Source of the DNA: G965216905 sp965216905
Lineage (GTDB): Bacteria; Actinomycetota; Acidimicrobiia; Spongiisociales; ZC4RG35
Direction: 5' to 3'
Assembly: GCA_965216905.1 (NCBI GenBank)
Contig: OZ244213.1
Coordinates: 620,001-684,000 of the forward strand
DNA length: 64,000 nt
Each line of letters starts with the position of its first letter. Within the stretch, counting starts at the first letter, position 1. This document shows positions 6,408 through 14,475 of this stretch, piece after piece. The notes beneath the pieces were generated by a model. It was not told where the DNA came from. It did no database searches and was given only the letters and a program-made list of their open reading frames with translations. Position numbers and translations under genes: made by a program.

Positions 6408-9400
6408 TCACGCCGCCTCCTCGTAGATGCTTCGGCCATCGCCCTGGTAGGCCGAGAAGACGTGCTCGAACACGGCTGCGGACTTGCGGGAGAACACGGC
6501 TCGGTCGTACACATCGGGCAGACCTTGGTCGAGCGTGTCTTCGATGGCGACCTGGACGGCTGCCCGGGTCGCTTGCCGCTGCTTCCAGTCGATCACCAGC
6601 AGCTCCCGCTTCAGCTTGGCCAGTAGCTCTCGGACGATCCCCTTGACCTGCGCCTCTTGGGCTTTCGTGAGGGTGGGGTCAGGTTTCGTCAGCAGGTCAA
6701 ACACCGCGAGCTCCTCCTCACTGAGCTCCTCGCGCACTGCCCGCTGTTCCTCTTCGGATAGCGATGCCGCGAGCTTCTTCAACTCCTCGAAGAACTCCTC
6801 GATGTTCTTGGAGCCCTGGTTGTAGCGATCGATCATCTCCTGGAGCTTCTCCGCGTAGTGGGCCCGACTCGGGTTCTCCCGGACCATCCTGGCGAGCCGT
6901 TGCTCCAGCGACGCCTGCAGTCGCGCCGCAGCAGTGGCCTTCTTGCCGGAAGCAAACAGTGCAGCGAGGGCATCGAAGTCGATCTCGGTAAGATCGACCC
7001 GGGTCACCGCCGACGGGTCGATCACAAACGGCACCGCGTCGACCGACTCCTGCAGCAGCTGCTCCACCGACGCCATGACACCTGAGATGTCTGGGGATCC
7101 GGTTTCCATCCGCACCCGCTGGGCGAGCCGCACGATCACCGACATGAGCGGCTGGGCCTCTGTCGCGGCAGGGTGCGGCTTGACCGCCTTCCACTGAGCC
7201 GCGCACATGTCGGCCCGAGTGAGAAACCCTCGACGTACTTCGTCTGAGACCAGGATGTTGTCAGCGGAATCGGCCAACCAGGCGACCCAGTCGAAGCCGG
7301 CGACACCGATCCCCTTCCGCAGGTCTACGGCGTGATTGGCGGCGTAGCGATCGATCTCAGACAGCATCTCCGCCAACTCCTTCGCCTGAGCATCCTTGGC
7401 CTCCACCGGTAGGTCGCCAGGTTCCACTCCTCCGCCCGAACCCGATCCGTACAGAGCAAGAGCCTCCTGGAGGTTCCGGAACACACCGACGTAGTCGATG
7501 ATCTCCCCAGCCTTCTTGCCCTGGAACACCCGGTTCGCTCGGGCGATGGTCTGCATGAGTGTGTGGTTCCGCATCGGCTTGTCGAGATAGATGGTCGACG
7601 TCGCCGGTGCATCGAACCCGGTGAGCCACATGGCACACAGGAACACGATCCGAAACTGGTCCGACGAGTCCTTGAATCGGACGTCGAGATCCTCGTCCAC
7701 CATGCGCTTCCGATGGGGCTTGATATCGACGCCCTTTGCTGCCAGCTCGGGAATCTCGTTCTGTGAGGCCGACACCACCACAGCCATGTCGGTCTGGATC
7801 AGCTCGGCGAGCTTGTCTTCTAGCGCCTCCCGGTGCTCCCCCTCCGCCCCAGCCACTTCGTCGGTCAGCCGGTCAATCTGGCGTTGCCACTCCACCTGCA
7901 CCTTGTCGTACATCTTGACGGCGGTGGCCTTGTCGACCGAGATCACCATCGCCTTCCCCTGGTGGCCCCGCGCCACGAAATGGTCGACCAGGTCGGCGGC
8001 GATGGTGTCGAGGCGGTCGTCGTCGGTGATTAGGTGGTACTCCCGGGCGAACTCCCGGGCCAGACGCTTCTCCTGGTCGTCGTCGAGCTCGGCCGCCTCG
8101 AGGATCGCCTCCATGTCCCGGTCGAAGTCTTCGTTGACCAGCTGCACCTCGGGCGACCGGTTCTCGTAGTACAGCGGAACGGTGGCCCGGTCCTCGATCG
8201 ACTGGCGGAAGTTGTAGACCGACACGTAGTCGCCGAAGACCTCCCGCGTCCGTTCCTCGCCTGCAATGAGCGGCGTGCCGGTGAAGGCAAGGAACGCCGC
8301 GTTGGGCAGGGCGTTGCGCAGATTCAATGCCAGAGTGTCGTACTGGGTGCGGTGAGCCTCGTCGGCGATCACGATGATGTCGTCCCGGTCTGACAACACG
8401 GGGTACGTCTCTCCGGTCTCTGTACGGAACTTGTGGATCAGCGTGAATACATACCGGTGATCGCCTCGCAGCAGTTCCTGCAGATGTCTCCCGGAAGTCG
8501 CCTGCGGCCCCGCCTCCCCGCCTTTGGGTTCGGTCACTGTTCCCGTAGATACGAAGTTCTTGTAGATCTGGTCGTCGAGATCCTGCCGGTCGGTCACGAT
8601 CACGAACGAGTATCTGCCCGACACCTTGCGCAGTGCCTTTTGGGCGAAGAAGATCATGGAGAAGCTCTTCCCTGAACCCTGGGTGTGCCAGAACACTCCC
8701 AGCCGGCCCTGGTTCCCTTCGATATCCCGCAGCGAAGCCAAGGCGTTGTTAACTCCCAGCACCTGGTGGTTCTTGGCGAGGATCTTGATGAGCCCGCCCG
8801 GCACCTCCTGGAAGAGCGTGAAGTTCTCGACGAGATCCAGTAGCCGGGCCGGCTTGCACACCCCTCGGATGGCAGTCTCGATCGACGTCGACGGCGGATC
8901 GTCTTCCGAGGACACCCGCTTCCAGTCACCGAAGTGATCCCACGGCGCCGAGAACGACCCCACCTTCGTCTCCGAGCCGTTGGACAGGATCGCCACCCCG
9001 TTGAACCAGTACAGCTGCGGGATCGCATCCCGATAGTGGGTCAGGTTTTCGTCGTAGGCGTGCTTGTGGTCGACCTGCGGAGCCTTCAACTCAACGAAGA
9101 CCAACGGAATCCCGTTCACGAACCCGACGATGTCTGCCCGCGTCTTGTACAGATCTCCCGTCACCGTGAATTGGCGGACCGCCAGCCAATCGTTCTGGGA
9201 CGGCTCGTCCCAGGCGACGAACTCAACCGTCACCGTCTGCCTGTGACCTTCGGATGATTGGACTTCGACTTTCGCTCCATCGCGCAACAGGTTCCACACA
9301 TCCCGGTTGTTTCGAACCTCGGCACCACGAGGACGTAGCCGCACCAGTTGCTCGACCGCGTCCGCCAATGCCTCTCCGGGCAGATCTGGATTCAGGCTGG

Positions 9401-9758
9401 CCACTGCCAGCTCGAGCCGATCTCGCAGGACCACCTCCCCCGGATGAGTCTGGAAATCGACAATCTCGATTGGCTGCGAGTCTCGGAACGAGATGGTTGA
9501 TCTCATCAAGAACAGTCTGTGGGCGAGCAGTTCTTCGCTCCTTTCCGAATCGGGCTTCCGACCACTCGTGTCGTGTTCGACGATGTAGCCAGAGGACCTG
9601 GTCGGAGCGGCCGCAATCCGTTCGCTGTATTCCGCGGCGATAGTCTCAGCCTCCAGTGCGTAGCAAGCGCCTACGTATCCACTCACCTGGGAAACCGGAC
9701 CCGTCGAGTGTCGCCTCAACATCGAATCAGCCACGCGCTGAGTTTCGCAGAGCACCAC
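6408..9758 (-). CDS. hsdR: Type I restriction enzyme subunit R (HsdR), without HsdM/HsdS
   Basis: A 1116-residue protein with the full HsdR layout: a PD-(D/E)xK nuclease domain (D209, then E223-x-K225 in LVFVELKAP), Walker A (TQGSGK, 359-364), DEAH box (466-469), FTGTP, and the helicase motif GFDAPATSTIYLDKP with the QTIARANR motif VI. HsdR cuts DNA by ATP-driven translocation when bound to HsdM/HsdS. No hsdM or hsdS is present in this window. The first 84 residues do not look like an HsdR N-terminus; an in-frame ATG at 9506 (residue 85) would give 1032 residues, a usual size. The real start, or an N-terminal remodelling, is therefore uncertain. Encoded inside the tRNA-bounded island. Confidence 0.88.
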   Translation of the reverse strand: MVLCETQRVADSMLRRHSTGPVSQVSGYVGACYALEAETIAAEYSERIAAAPTRSSGYIVEHDTSGRKPDSERSEELLAHRLFLMRSTISFRDSQPIEIVDFQTHPGEVVLRDRLELAVASLNPDLPGEALADAVEQLVRLRPRGAEVRNNRDVWNLLRDGAKVEVQSSEGHRQTVTVEFVAWDEPSQNDWLAVRQFTVTGDLYKTRADIVGFVNGIPLVFVELKAPQVDHKHAYDENLTHYRDAIPQLYWFNGVAILSNGSETKVGSFSAPWDHFGDWKRVSSEDDPPSTSIETAIRGVCKPARLLDLVENFTLFQEVPGGLIKILAKNHQVLGVNNALASLRDIEGNQGRLGVFWHTQGSGKSFSMIFFAQKALRKVSGRYSFVIVTDRQDLDDQIYKNFVSTGTVTEPKGGEAGPQATSGRHLQELLRGDHRYVFTLIHKFRTETGETYPVLSDRDDIIVIADEAHRTQYDTLALNLRNALPNAAFLAFTGTPLIAGEERTREVFGDYVSVYNFRQSIEDRATVPLYYENRSPEVQLVNEDFDRDMEAILEAAELDDDQEKRLAREFAREYHLITDDDRLDTIAADLVDHFVARGHQGKAMVISVDKATAVKMYDKVQVEWQRQIDRLTDEVAGAEGEHREALEDKLAELIQTDMAVVVSASQNEIPELAAKGVDIKPHRKRMVDEDLDVRFKDSSDQFRIVFLCAMWLTGFDAPATSTIYLDKPMRNHTLMQTIARANRVFQGKKAGEIIDYVGVFRNLQEALALYGSGSGGGVEPGDLPVEAKDAQAKELAEMLSEIDRYAANHAVDLRKGIGVAGFDWVAWLADSADNILVSDEVRRGFLTRADMCAAQWKAVKPHPAATEAQPLMSVIVRLAQRVRMETGSPDISGVMASVEQLLQESVDAVPFVIDPSAVTRVDLTEIDFDALAALFASGKKATAAARLQASLEQRLARMVRENPSRAHYAEKLQEMIDRYNQGSKNIEEFFEELKKLAASLSEEEQRAVREELSEEELAVFDLLTKPDPTLTKAQEAQVKGIVRELLAKLKRELLVIDWKQRQATRAAVQVAIEDTLDQGLPDVYDRAVFSRKSAAVFEHVFSAYQGDGRSIYEEAA

Positions 9759-9898
9759 CTGCTAGCTCGTGAGTCGGCTTCGGGCCTCCGAGCGGAGGGC
9801 AAGCCTGTCTTCCGATGGCGTCGGATCGCGCCCATCTTCGACAAAGGCGCTACCCGCATGCAGACGGCAGCAAGCTGATGGTGTCAGCCCGTCGTCGA

Positions 9899-10465
9899 TC
9901 AGGACAACGACGAGGAGCCGGGCTCCACGTAGGGGTGCACGGGGTTTTCTTCTCGAAACGGCCTGAACCAGTCGTCGAAGGCCAAGTTCGCCATTCCCTC
10001 CTCTCGGGCTGTTTCGGAGTCCTCGATCCCGTCCCACGCCATGCTGAACAGAAGCTCGTAGTCGGCATCTTCTGTGGCGAGCTCGAGAAGATCGGCTAGG
10101 TCCACCCCGGCGCCACGCGCTTCGAGAATTCCTTCGGCTTCCATCACCAGGGCGTGCAGTGCCAACTCCTCACCGACGCACGCCAGCATCGAGTGACCCG
10201 GCTGTGCGAGCTTCCACGCGACCGTCGCTACACAGAGCAAGAACTCCTTGGCAAAGAGGTGGTCGTACCTCGGAAAGAAGCGAGGCGGCAGGTACTCCAC
10301 CATGTCGGTGTCGGCGAAGTCGCCACCCGCCTCGAGATGGCCGATGTCGGCGAAGAACCGATCGATAAGCACCACGGCGGCAGAGCGAAGGGCGTCTTCC
10401 TGGTCGGTCGCGAGGAGCCCCTCGGGCATATCGCCGATCAAGATCCGGCTCCGGAGGTTTGACAC
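9899..10465 (-). CDS. Hypothetical acidic protein at island right end
   Basis: A 188-residue protein starting at GTG 10465; an in-frame TAA lies 2 codons further upstream, so no longer start is possible apart from internal ones such as ATG 10429. It is acidic, soluble and mostly helical by composition, with recognisable blocks such as YLPPRFFPRYDHLFAKEF and LAFDDWFRPFREENPVHPY, which I cannot assign to a family. It is the first island gene downstream of tRNA-fMet on the same strand, and hsdR follows 140 bp later. A link to hsdR or to the HEPN module is possible only by position. Confidence 0.55.
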   Translation of the reverse strand: MSNLRSRILIGDMPEGLLATDQEDALRSAAVVLIDRFFADIGHLEAGGDFADTDMVEYLPPRFFPRYDHLFAKEFLLCVATVAWKLAQPGHSMLACVGEELALHALVMEAEGILEARGAGVDLADLLELATEDADYELLFSMAWDGIEDSETAREEGMANLAFDDWFRPFREENPVHPYVEPGSSSLS

Positions 10466-10495
10466 TCGTTAGACATGGTGCTCCCACATACCAGG

Positions 10496-10519
10496 CAGCC
10501 CCTCCGGAGAGGGGCTGTG
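10496..10519 (-). terminator. Hairpin downstream of tRNA-fMet
   Basis: A 7-bp stem (cagcccc / ggggctg) with a short inner pairing lies about 20 nt past the tRNA 3' end on the minus strand. It could stop tRNA transcription before the island genes, and would have arrived with the island. Confidence 0.55.
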
Positions 10520-10534
10520 AGCTGGTGTTATGTC

Positions 10535-10611
<77 letters not shown>

Positions 10612-10723
10612 GTTTGGGTGAGACGCCAGTCTACGACGGGTGGCTCATCTCTGCCAAGCCGTCGGTGTTTCCGGGGGACGCCCGTCGGGTAAGACCACGG
10701 CAGCCCCCCATCAGGTGTCACGC

Positions 10724-11182
10724 ATGCAGCCGAATCGCACCGTTCCCAGCTTCAGCGCCCCGGCGAGCACCGGGATGACGCTGTCGTCGGATGCCTTTCT
10801 GGGTTCGACGCCGATGGTGATCTTCTTCCTGAACGACACCGAGGAGTCGCGCTCCGAGTTCACCGAGGTCAGCGACCGACTCGCCGAGTTCGGGGCCCGG
10901 AGAATCCAGGCCCTCGGCATCGCCAAGGTCACCGCCGCCGAGAGCCGTCGGCTGGCCGAAGCGCATGGCTGGAAGCCACCGGTTCTCGCCGACGCCTCGG
11001 GGAGTATTCGCCGCGACTTCGGAGTGGACGCCGATGGGACCGACGTCTTCGTCGTCGATCTCGACGGCACCCTGCTCCATGTGGACACAGGTACCGCCAA
11101 CGTCCAGCGGCCCGCTAGCGTATTGGCCTTGCTGACCGACATGAAGAGCGACGGCCGCATGGCCGAGACTGCGAGGAGTTGA
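10724..11182 (+). CDS. Peroxiredoxin-like protein without cysteine
   Basis: A 152-residue protein from ATG 10724 (the open frame begins earlier, but MQPNRTVPSFSAPAS is the natural start of the fold). It follows the AhpC/TSA thioredoxin-fold plan: FSAPASTGMTLSSDAFLG, MVIFFLNDTEESRSEF, RIQALGIAK, LADASGSIRRDFGV, then FVVDLDGTLLHV. At the place where peroxiredoxins have their peroxidatic Cys the sequence reads NDTEESRSEF, and the whole protein has no cysteine. It therefore cannot act as a thiol peroxidase. A redox-sensing or ferredoxin-linked structural role is conceivable. The ferredoxin gene follows 1 bp later. Confidence 0.65.
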   Translation: MQPNRTVPSFSAPASTGMTLSSDAFLGSTPMVIFFLNDTEESRSEFTEVSDRLAEFGARRIQALGIAKVTAAESRRLAEAHGWKPPVLADASGSIRRDFGVDADGTDVFVVDLDGTLLHVDTGTANVQRPASVLALLTDMKSDGRMAETARS

Positions 11183-11183
11183 C

Positions 11184-11486
11184 GTGGCTGGCGAGACAAA
11201 GTTGATGGTGTGGATCGACCAGGATCTCTGCACCGGTGACGGGATCTGCGAAGAGATCTCCCCCGACGTCTTCACCGCCCGCGACGACGGCCTGTGGATC
11301 GTCAAGGAAGAGTCGAAGCACTTCGGCCGGACGCTGATCTTCGACGGGGAGCAGGCACCCGACGGCGCACAGGGCGTCGCCCGGGTTCCGGACGAGCTCC
11401 ACGACGATGTCATCGAGTCCGCCGAGGAGTGCCCCGGCGAGTGCATCATGCTCGAGCCGTACAACGCCGACCTGGTGCACGACTGA
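11184..11486 (+). CDS. Small single-cluster ferredoxin
   Basis: A 100-residue acidic ferredoxin starting at GTG 11184, one base after the preceding stop. Four cysteines are present: C16 and C22 in DLCTGDGICEEISPDVF, and C83 and C87 in EECPGECIM. The middle position of the first motif is Asp (D19) instead of Cys, as in [3Fe-4S] or Asp-ligated [4Fe-4S] ferredoxins that feed electrons to P450s and other oxygenases in actinobacteria. A 40-residue insert separates the two half-motifs. The partner enzyme is not in the window. A strong hairpin follows the gene. Confidence 0.85.
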   Translation: MAGETKLMVWIDQDLCTGDGICEEISPDVFTARDDGLWIVKEESKHFGRTLIFDGEQAPDGAQGVARVPDELHDDVIESAEECPGECIMLEPYNADLVHD

Positions 11487-11513
11487 GCCGGCATAGTCGT
11501 CCATCGAATCGTT

Positions 11514-11538
11514 GGGGCCGGTCACGACGACCGGCCCC
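11514..11538. terminator. Bidirectional terminator between ferredoxin and UPF0182 genes
   Basis: A perfect 10-bp stem (ggggccggtc / gaccggcccc) with a 5-nt loop sits between two convergent genes, 27 bp after the ferredoxin stop and 18 bp before the UPF0182 stop. Confidence 0.8.
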
Positions 11539-11556
11539 GATCTCGTTGGAGTGGCG

Positions 11557-14445
11557 TCAACCGGCGGTCGGAAGCTCGATCTGGCGGGCGGCCTCGGCGA
11601 TGAAACGCCGGGCCTCCTCCACCAGCCGCTGATACTCGGACAGATCGCCGGCCCGCAGCGCCTCGTCGGCGGAATCGAACGCCTCCGAGGCACGAGCGAG
11701 CAACTCGGCGACGGTGCCGACCGGTGCCTCGGTGTCCGGCTCGGGCACCGGTTCCGGTGCGGGGAGGGCGCTCGGCGGTCCGGTGGGAATGTCGAACACC
11801 TCACTCACCGCCGACTCCAGATCGGCCGCCCACTCGATACGGTCTCCGTACACCACGATCACCCGCCGGAACTCGGGAAGACCCGAGCCGGTCGCCGACA
11901 GATAGATCGGCTGGATATACAGCAGCGACTCCTCTATCGGAACCACCAGCATCTCGCCACGGACGACCCCGGAACCCTGCTGATCCCACAAGGTGAACTG
12001 CTCGGAGATCTCGTCGTCCTGTTGGATCCGCTGCCCGACCTGGCTGATCCCCTCCACCAGCGAGCCGCGCGGCATCCGGAAGTCGACCAGACGCCCGTAC
12101 CGACCCGGAGTGGAGTCGGCCACCAGGAACGAGGCCATGTTGGGCTTCCCCGCCGGATTGAACGGCTGCATCAACGCATACGAGAGGTCGTCGGTCTCGT
12201 CTCCGGGGAGGTCGAGCGTCACGTAATACGGCACGATTCCGGGGTTCTCGACGATGGTGCCGGCTTCGACCCGATCCCCGAACAACAGGCTGGTGCGCTG
12301 CGGGGTCGACGGATCGGTGGGAATCGACCACTCGTCCACCCGGGTGAAGAAGTCCGCCACCCGGTCCATGTGGTAGTCGAGATAGATCTCGGACTGGATC
12401 TTGAACATGTCCTGGGGGTAGCGCAGGTGGTCGACGAGACCGGCCGGCATCTCCGAAGCCGGTGAGAACAAATCGGGATACACCCGCTCCCACGACCTGA
12501 TCAGCGGATCGTCGTCGTCGTGGACGTACATGGTGACGGTGCCGTCATAGGCGTCGACCGTCGCCTTGACCGAGTTGCGGATGTAATTGAAACCTCCGCT
12601 GCGGGGAAGTCCCGTCGCCCTGGCCAGCCGCTCGGTCGCTTCGAAGTCCCACGGTTGGGAGTAGGGGTACCGGGAGCTGATCGTGTAGAGATCCATCACC
12701 CACTGGAGCCGGCCGTCGAGAACGACCGGATAGGGGTCCGCATCGGCGGCCAGGAACGGAGCGAGGTTGTTGACGATGTCCCGGATGTTCCGGCGCATCA
12801 GCACGCGCGAGTCGGGACGCAACTGGCTCGAGATCAACACGTTGAGGTCCTGATACCGGAATGCAAAAGCGGTCCGACGGAAGATCGACGAGAGCGTGAC
12901 CCCGGCCGCGCCGTCGTACTCGTACGGTGAGATGGAGTTCTCGAGCGGGAAGTCCACCTCCTGAGGGGCGGTTCCCGTCTTGACCAGCAACCACCGGTCC
13001 GGGTCGTAGGTCTCCCCGAAGTACACCCGGGTCTGATCCAGTTCGAAGATGTCGCTCTCCGGTGGGACGTCTCGAATCAGCAGATCCGGCTGGCCGTCGC
13101 TGGCCACCGTGTTCGCTCGGTTCATCGTCAGACCGAAGCCGTGGGTGTAGATGAGCCGCCGGTTGATCCACGAGTTGGCTTCGGGGATGTTGTCGTCCTC
13201 CAGCTCCCGAGCCGCCACCATCACCTGGGTGAGCTGCCCGTCGATCATGTACCGGTCGGAGTCGACGTTCCGCAGCTGGTAGTACGCCCGAATCTCCTGC
13301 AGGTTCTGGTAGGTCCGGGTGAGCACACCGGGATCCCACACCCGCAGGTTGTCGATGGTCAGGGCGTTGGCCTCGATGTCGTCCATGTCGAGCAGCGTGT
13401 TGGCCGGAAAGTCCCGCACGTCCACCCCGTCGAGGCCGTAGGCGGATCGGGTGTATTGGATGGAGCGCTCCGTGTACGGCTCTTCGGCTTCGAGATCGTT
13501 CTGGTCCACCTGGAACCGTTGCACCAGCGACGGGTACACCGTGCCGGCCGCCACCGACACGAACAGCCACGCACCCACCGAGACCACCGCCAGCGTCCAG
13601 CCGGGGCGCCGGATGTTGACGAGGAAGAGGATCGCCGCCACCACGGAGACGAGCATCAAGAGCTGCAGGGCGGGCAGACGAGCATTGACATCGGTGAACC
13701 CTGCGCCGAAGAACTGCGGCTGCGGGCTGTACAACAGCTCGAACGCGTCGATGCGATAGCCCACCGCCCGCAACACCGCCAGCAGCGCCGCCAAGCCCGA
13801 CACATGGGCTTTGATGGCCGGCCGGAGCAACGGGCGGACGCCCCGCTGCAGGCGGATCCCCCCTTTCAGGTAGTACAGGGCGGCCACCAGGATCAACGTC
13901 AGCGCCACCAGGTTGAAGCCCCAGTTGGCGAGCAACGTCCAGAACGGCAACCGGAAGATGTAGAACGCCAGGTCGACACCGAACTGCGGATCGACCTCTC
14001 CGAACGACGTCGGATTGGAGAAGAGGAGGAACTGGGGCCTCCACTCCGCCACCGCCGCACCCAGCAGCACGCCGAACCCGGCGGCGACGAGAATCCTCAG
14101 CAGCGTCGCCCGGGGATCGGCCCACTCCCGGAACCGTTCCACCACCTCTTCGTCCTCGCCCAACTCCAACAGCTCGAGTCGTGGCGAGTAGCGGTCGACC
14201 ACCCAGAGATTCAGGTAGATGAATCCGAACACCACGATCACGCCGACGGCGCCCAGCACCACACTCGTCAACAGGTTGGTACGCCACACCCCCACCGCAT
14301 CCATCGACTGGAACCACAGATAATCGGTCCAGAGCGAGGCCAGCCACGACAACACGACGAAGCCGAGGCCCAGTGCCAGTGCGATGAGAACCAACCCGCG
14401 TCGTCGCTCTTGGTTGCGGAAGTCGCCTGCGGGTCTCCAGATCAT
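11557..14445 (-). CDS. UPF0182 family large membrane protein
   Basis: A 962-residue protein of the actinobacterial/cyanobacterial UPF0182 (COG1615) family. It has about seven hydrophobic segments in the first 300 residues (for example LVLIALALGLGFVVLSWLAS near residue 20), then a long extracytoplasmic domain with conserved blocks such as PAEEPYTERSIQYTR-like EEPYTERSIQYTRSAYG and RRLIYTHGFGLTMN, and an acidic proline-rich tail (PEPVPEPDTEAP). The biochemical function of the family is unknown. It is the last gene of a three-gene unit behind a DivIVA-domain protein and a PDZ-Lon protease. The mycobacterial homologues of the protease and UPF0182 genes (Rv3194c, Rv3193c) are neighbours. Confidence 0.9.
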   Translation of the reverse strand: MIWRPAGDFRNQERRRGLVLIALALGLGFVVLSWLASLWTDYLWFQSMDAVGVWRTNLLTSVVLGAVGVIVVFGFIYLNLWVVDRYSPRLELLELGEDEEVVERFREWADPRATLLRILVAAGFGVLLGAAVAEWRPQFLLFSNPTSFGEVDPQFGVDLAFYIFRLPFWTLLANWGFNLVALTLILVAALYYLKGGIRLQRGVRPLLRPAIKAHVSGLAALLAVLRAVGYRIDAFELLYSPQPQFFGAGFTDVNARLPALQLLMLVSVVAAILFLVNIRRPGWTLAVVSVGAWLFVSVAAGTVYPSLVQRFQVDQNDLEAEEPYTERSIQYTRSAYGLDGVDVRDFPANTLLDMDDIEANALTIDNLRVWDPGVLTRTYQNLQEIRAYYQLRNVDSDRYMIDGQLTQVMVAARELEDDNIPEANSWINRRLIYTHGFGLTMNRANTVASDGQPDLLIRDVPPESDIFELDQTRVYFGETYDPDRWLLVKTGTAPQEVDFPLENSISPYEYDGAAGVTLSSIFRRTAFAFRYQDLNVLISSQLRPDSRVLMRRNIRDIVNNLAPFLAADADPYPVVLDGRLQWVMDLYTISSRYPYSQPWDFEATERLARATGLPRSGGFNYIRNSVKATVDAYDGTVTMYVHDDDDPLIRSWERVYPDLFSPASEMPAGLVDHLRYPQDMFKIQSEIYLDYHMDRVADFFTRVDEWSIPTDPSTPQRTSLLFGDRVEAGTIVENPGIVPYYVTLDLPGDETDDLSYALMQPFNPAGKPNMASFLVADSTPGRYGRLVDFRMPRGSLVEGISQVGQRIQQDDEISEQFTLWDQQGSGVVRGEMLVVPIEESLLYIQPIYLSATGSGLPEFRRVIVVYGDRIEWAADLESAVSEVFDIPTGPPSALPAPEPVPEPDTEAPVGTVAELLARASEAFDSADEALRAGDLSEYQRLVEEARRFIAEAARQIELPTAG

Positions 14446-14475
14446 CTGGCCGGGATTCTATGTGCGCTGCAATCT

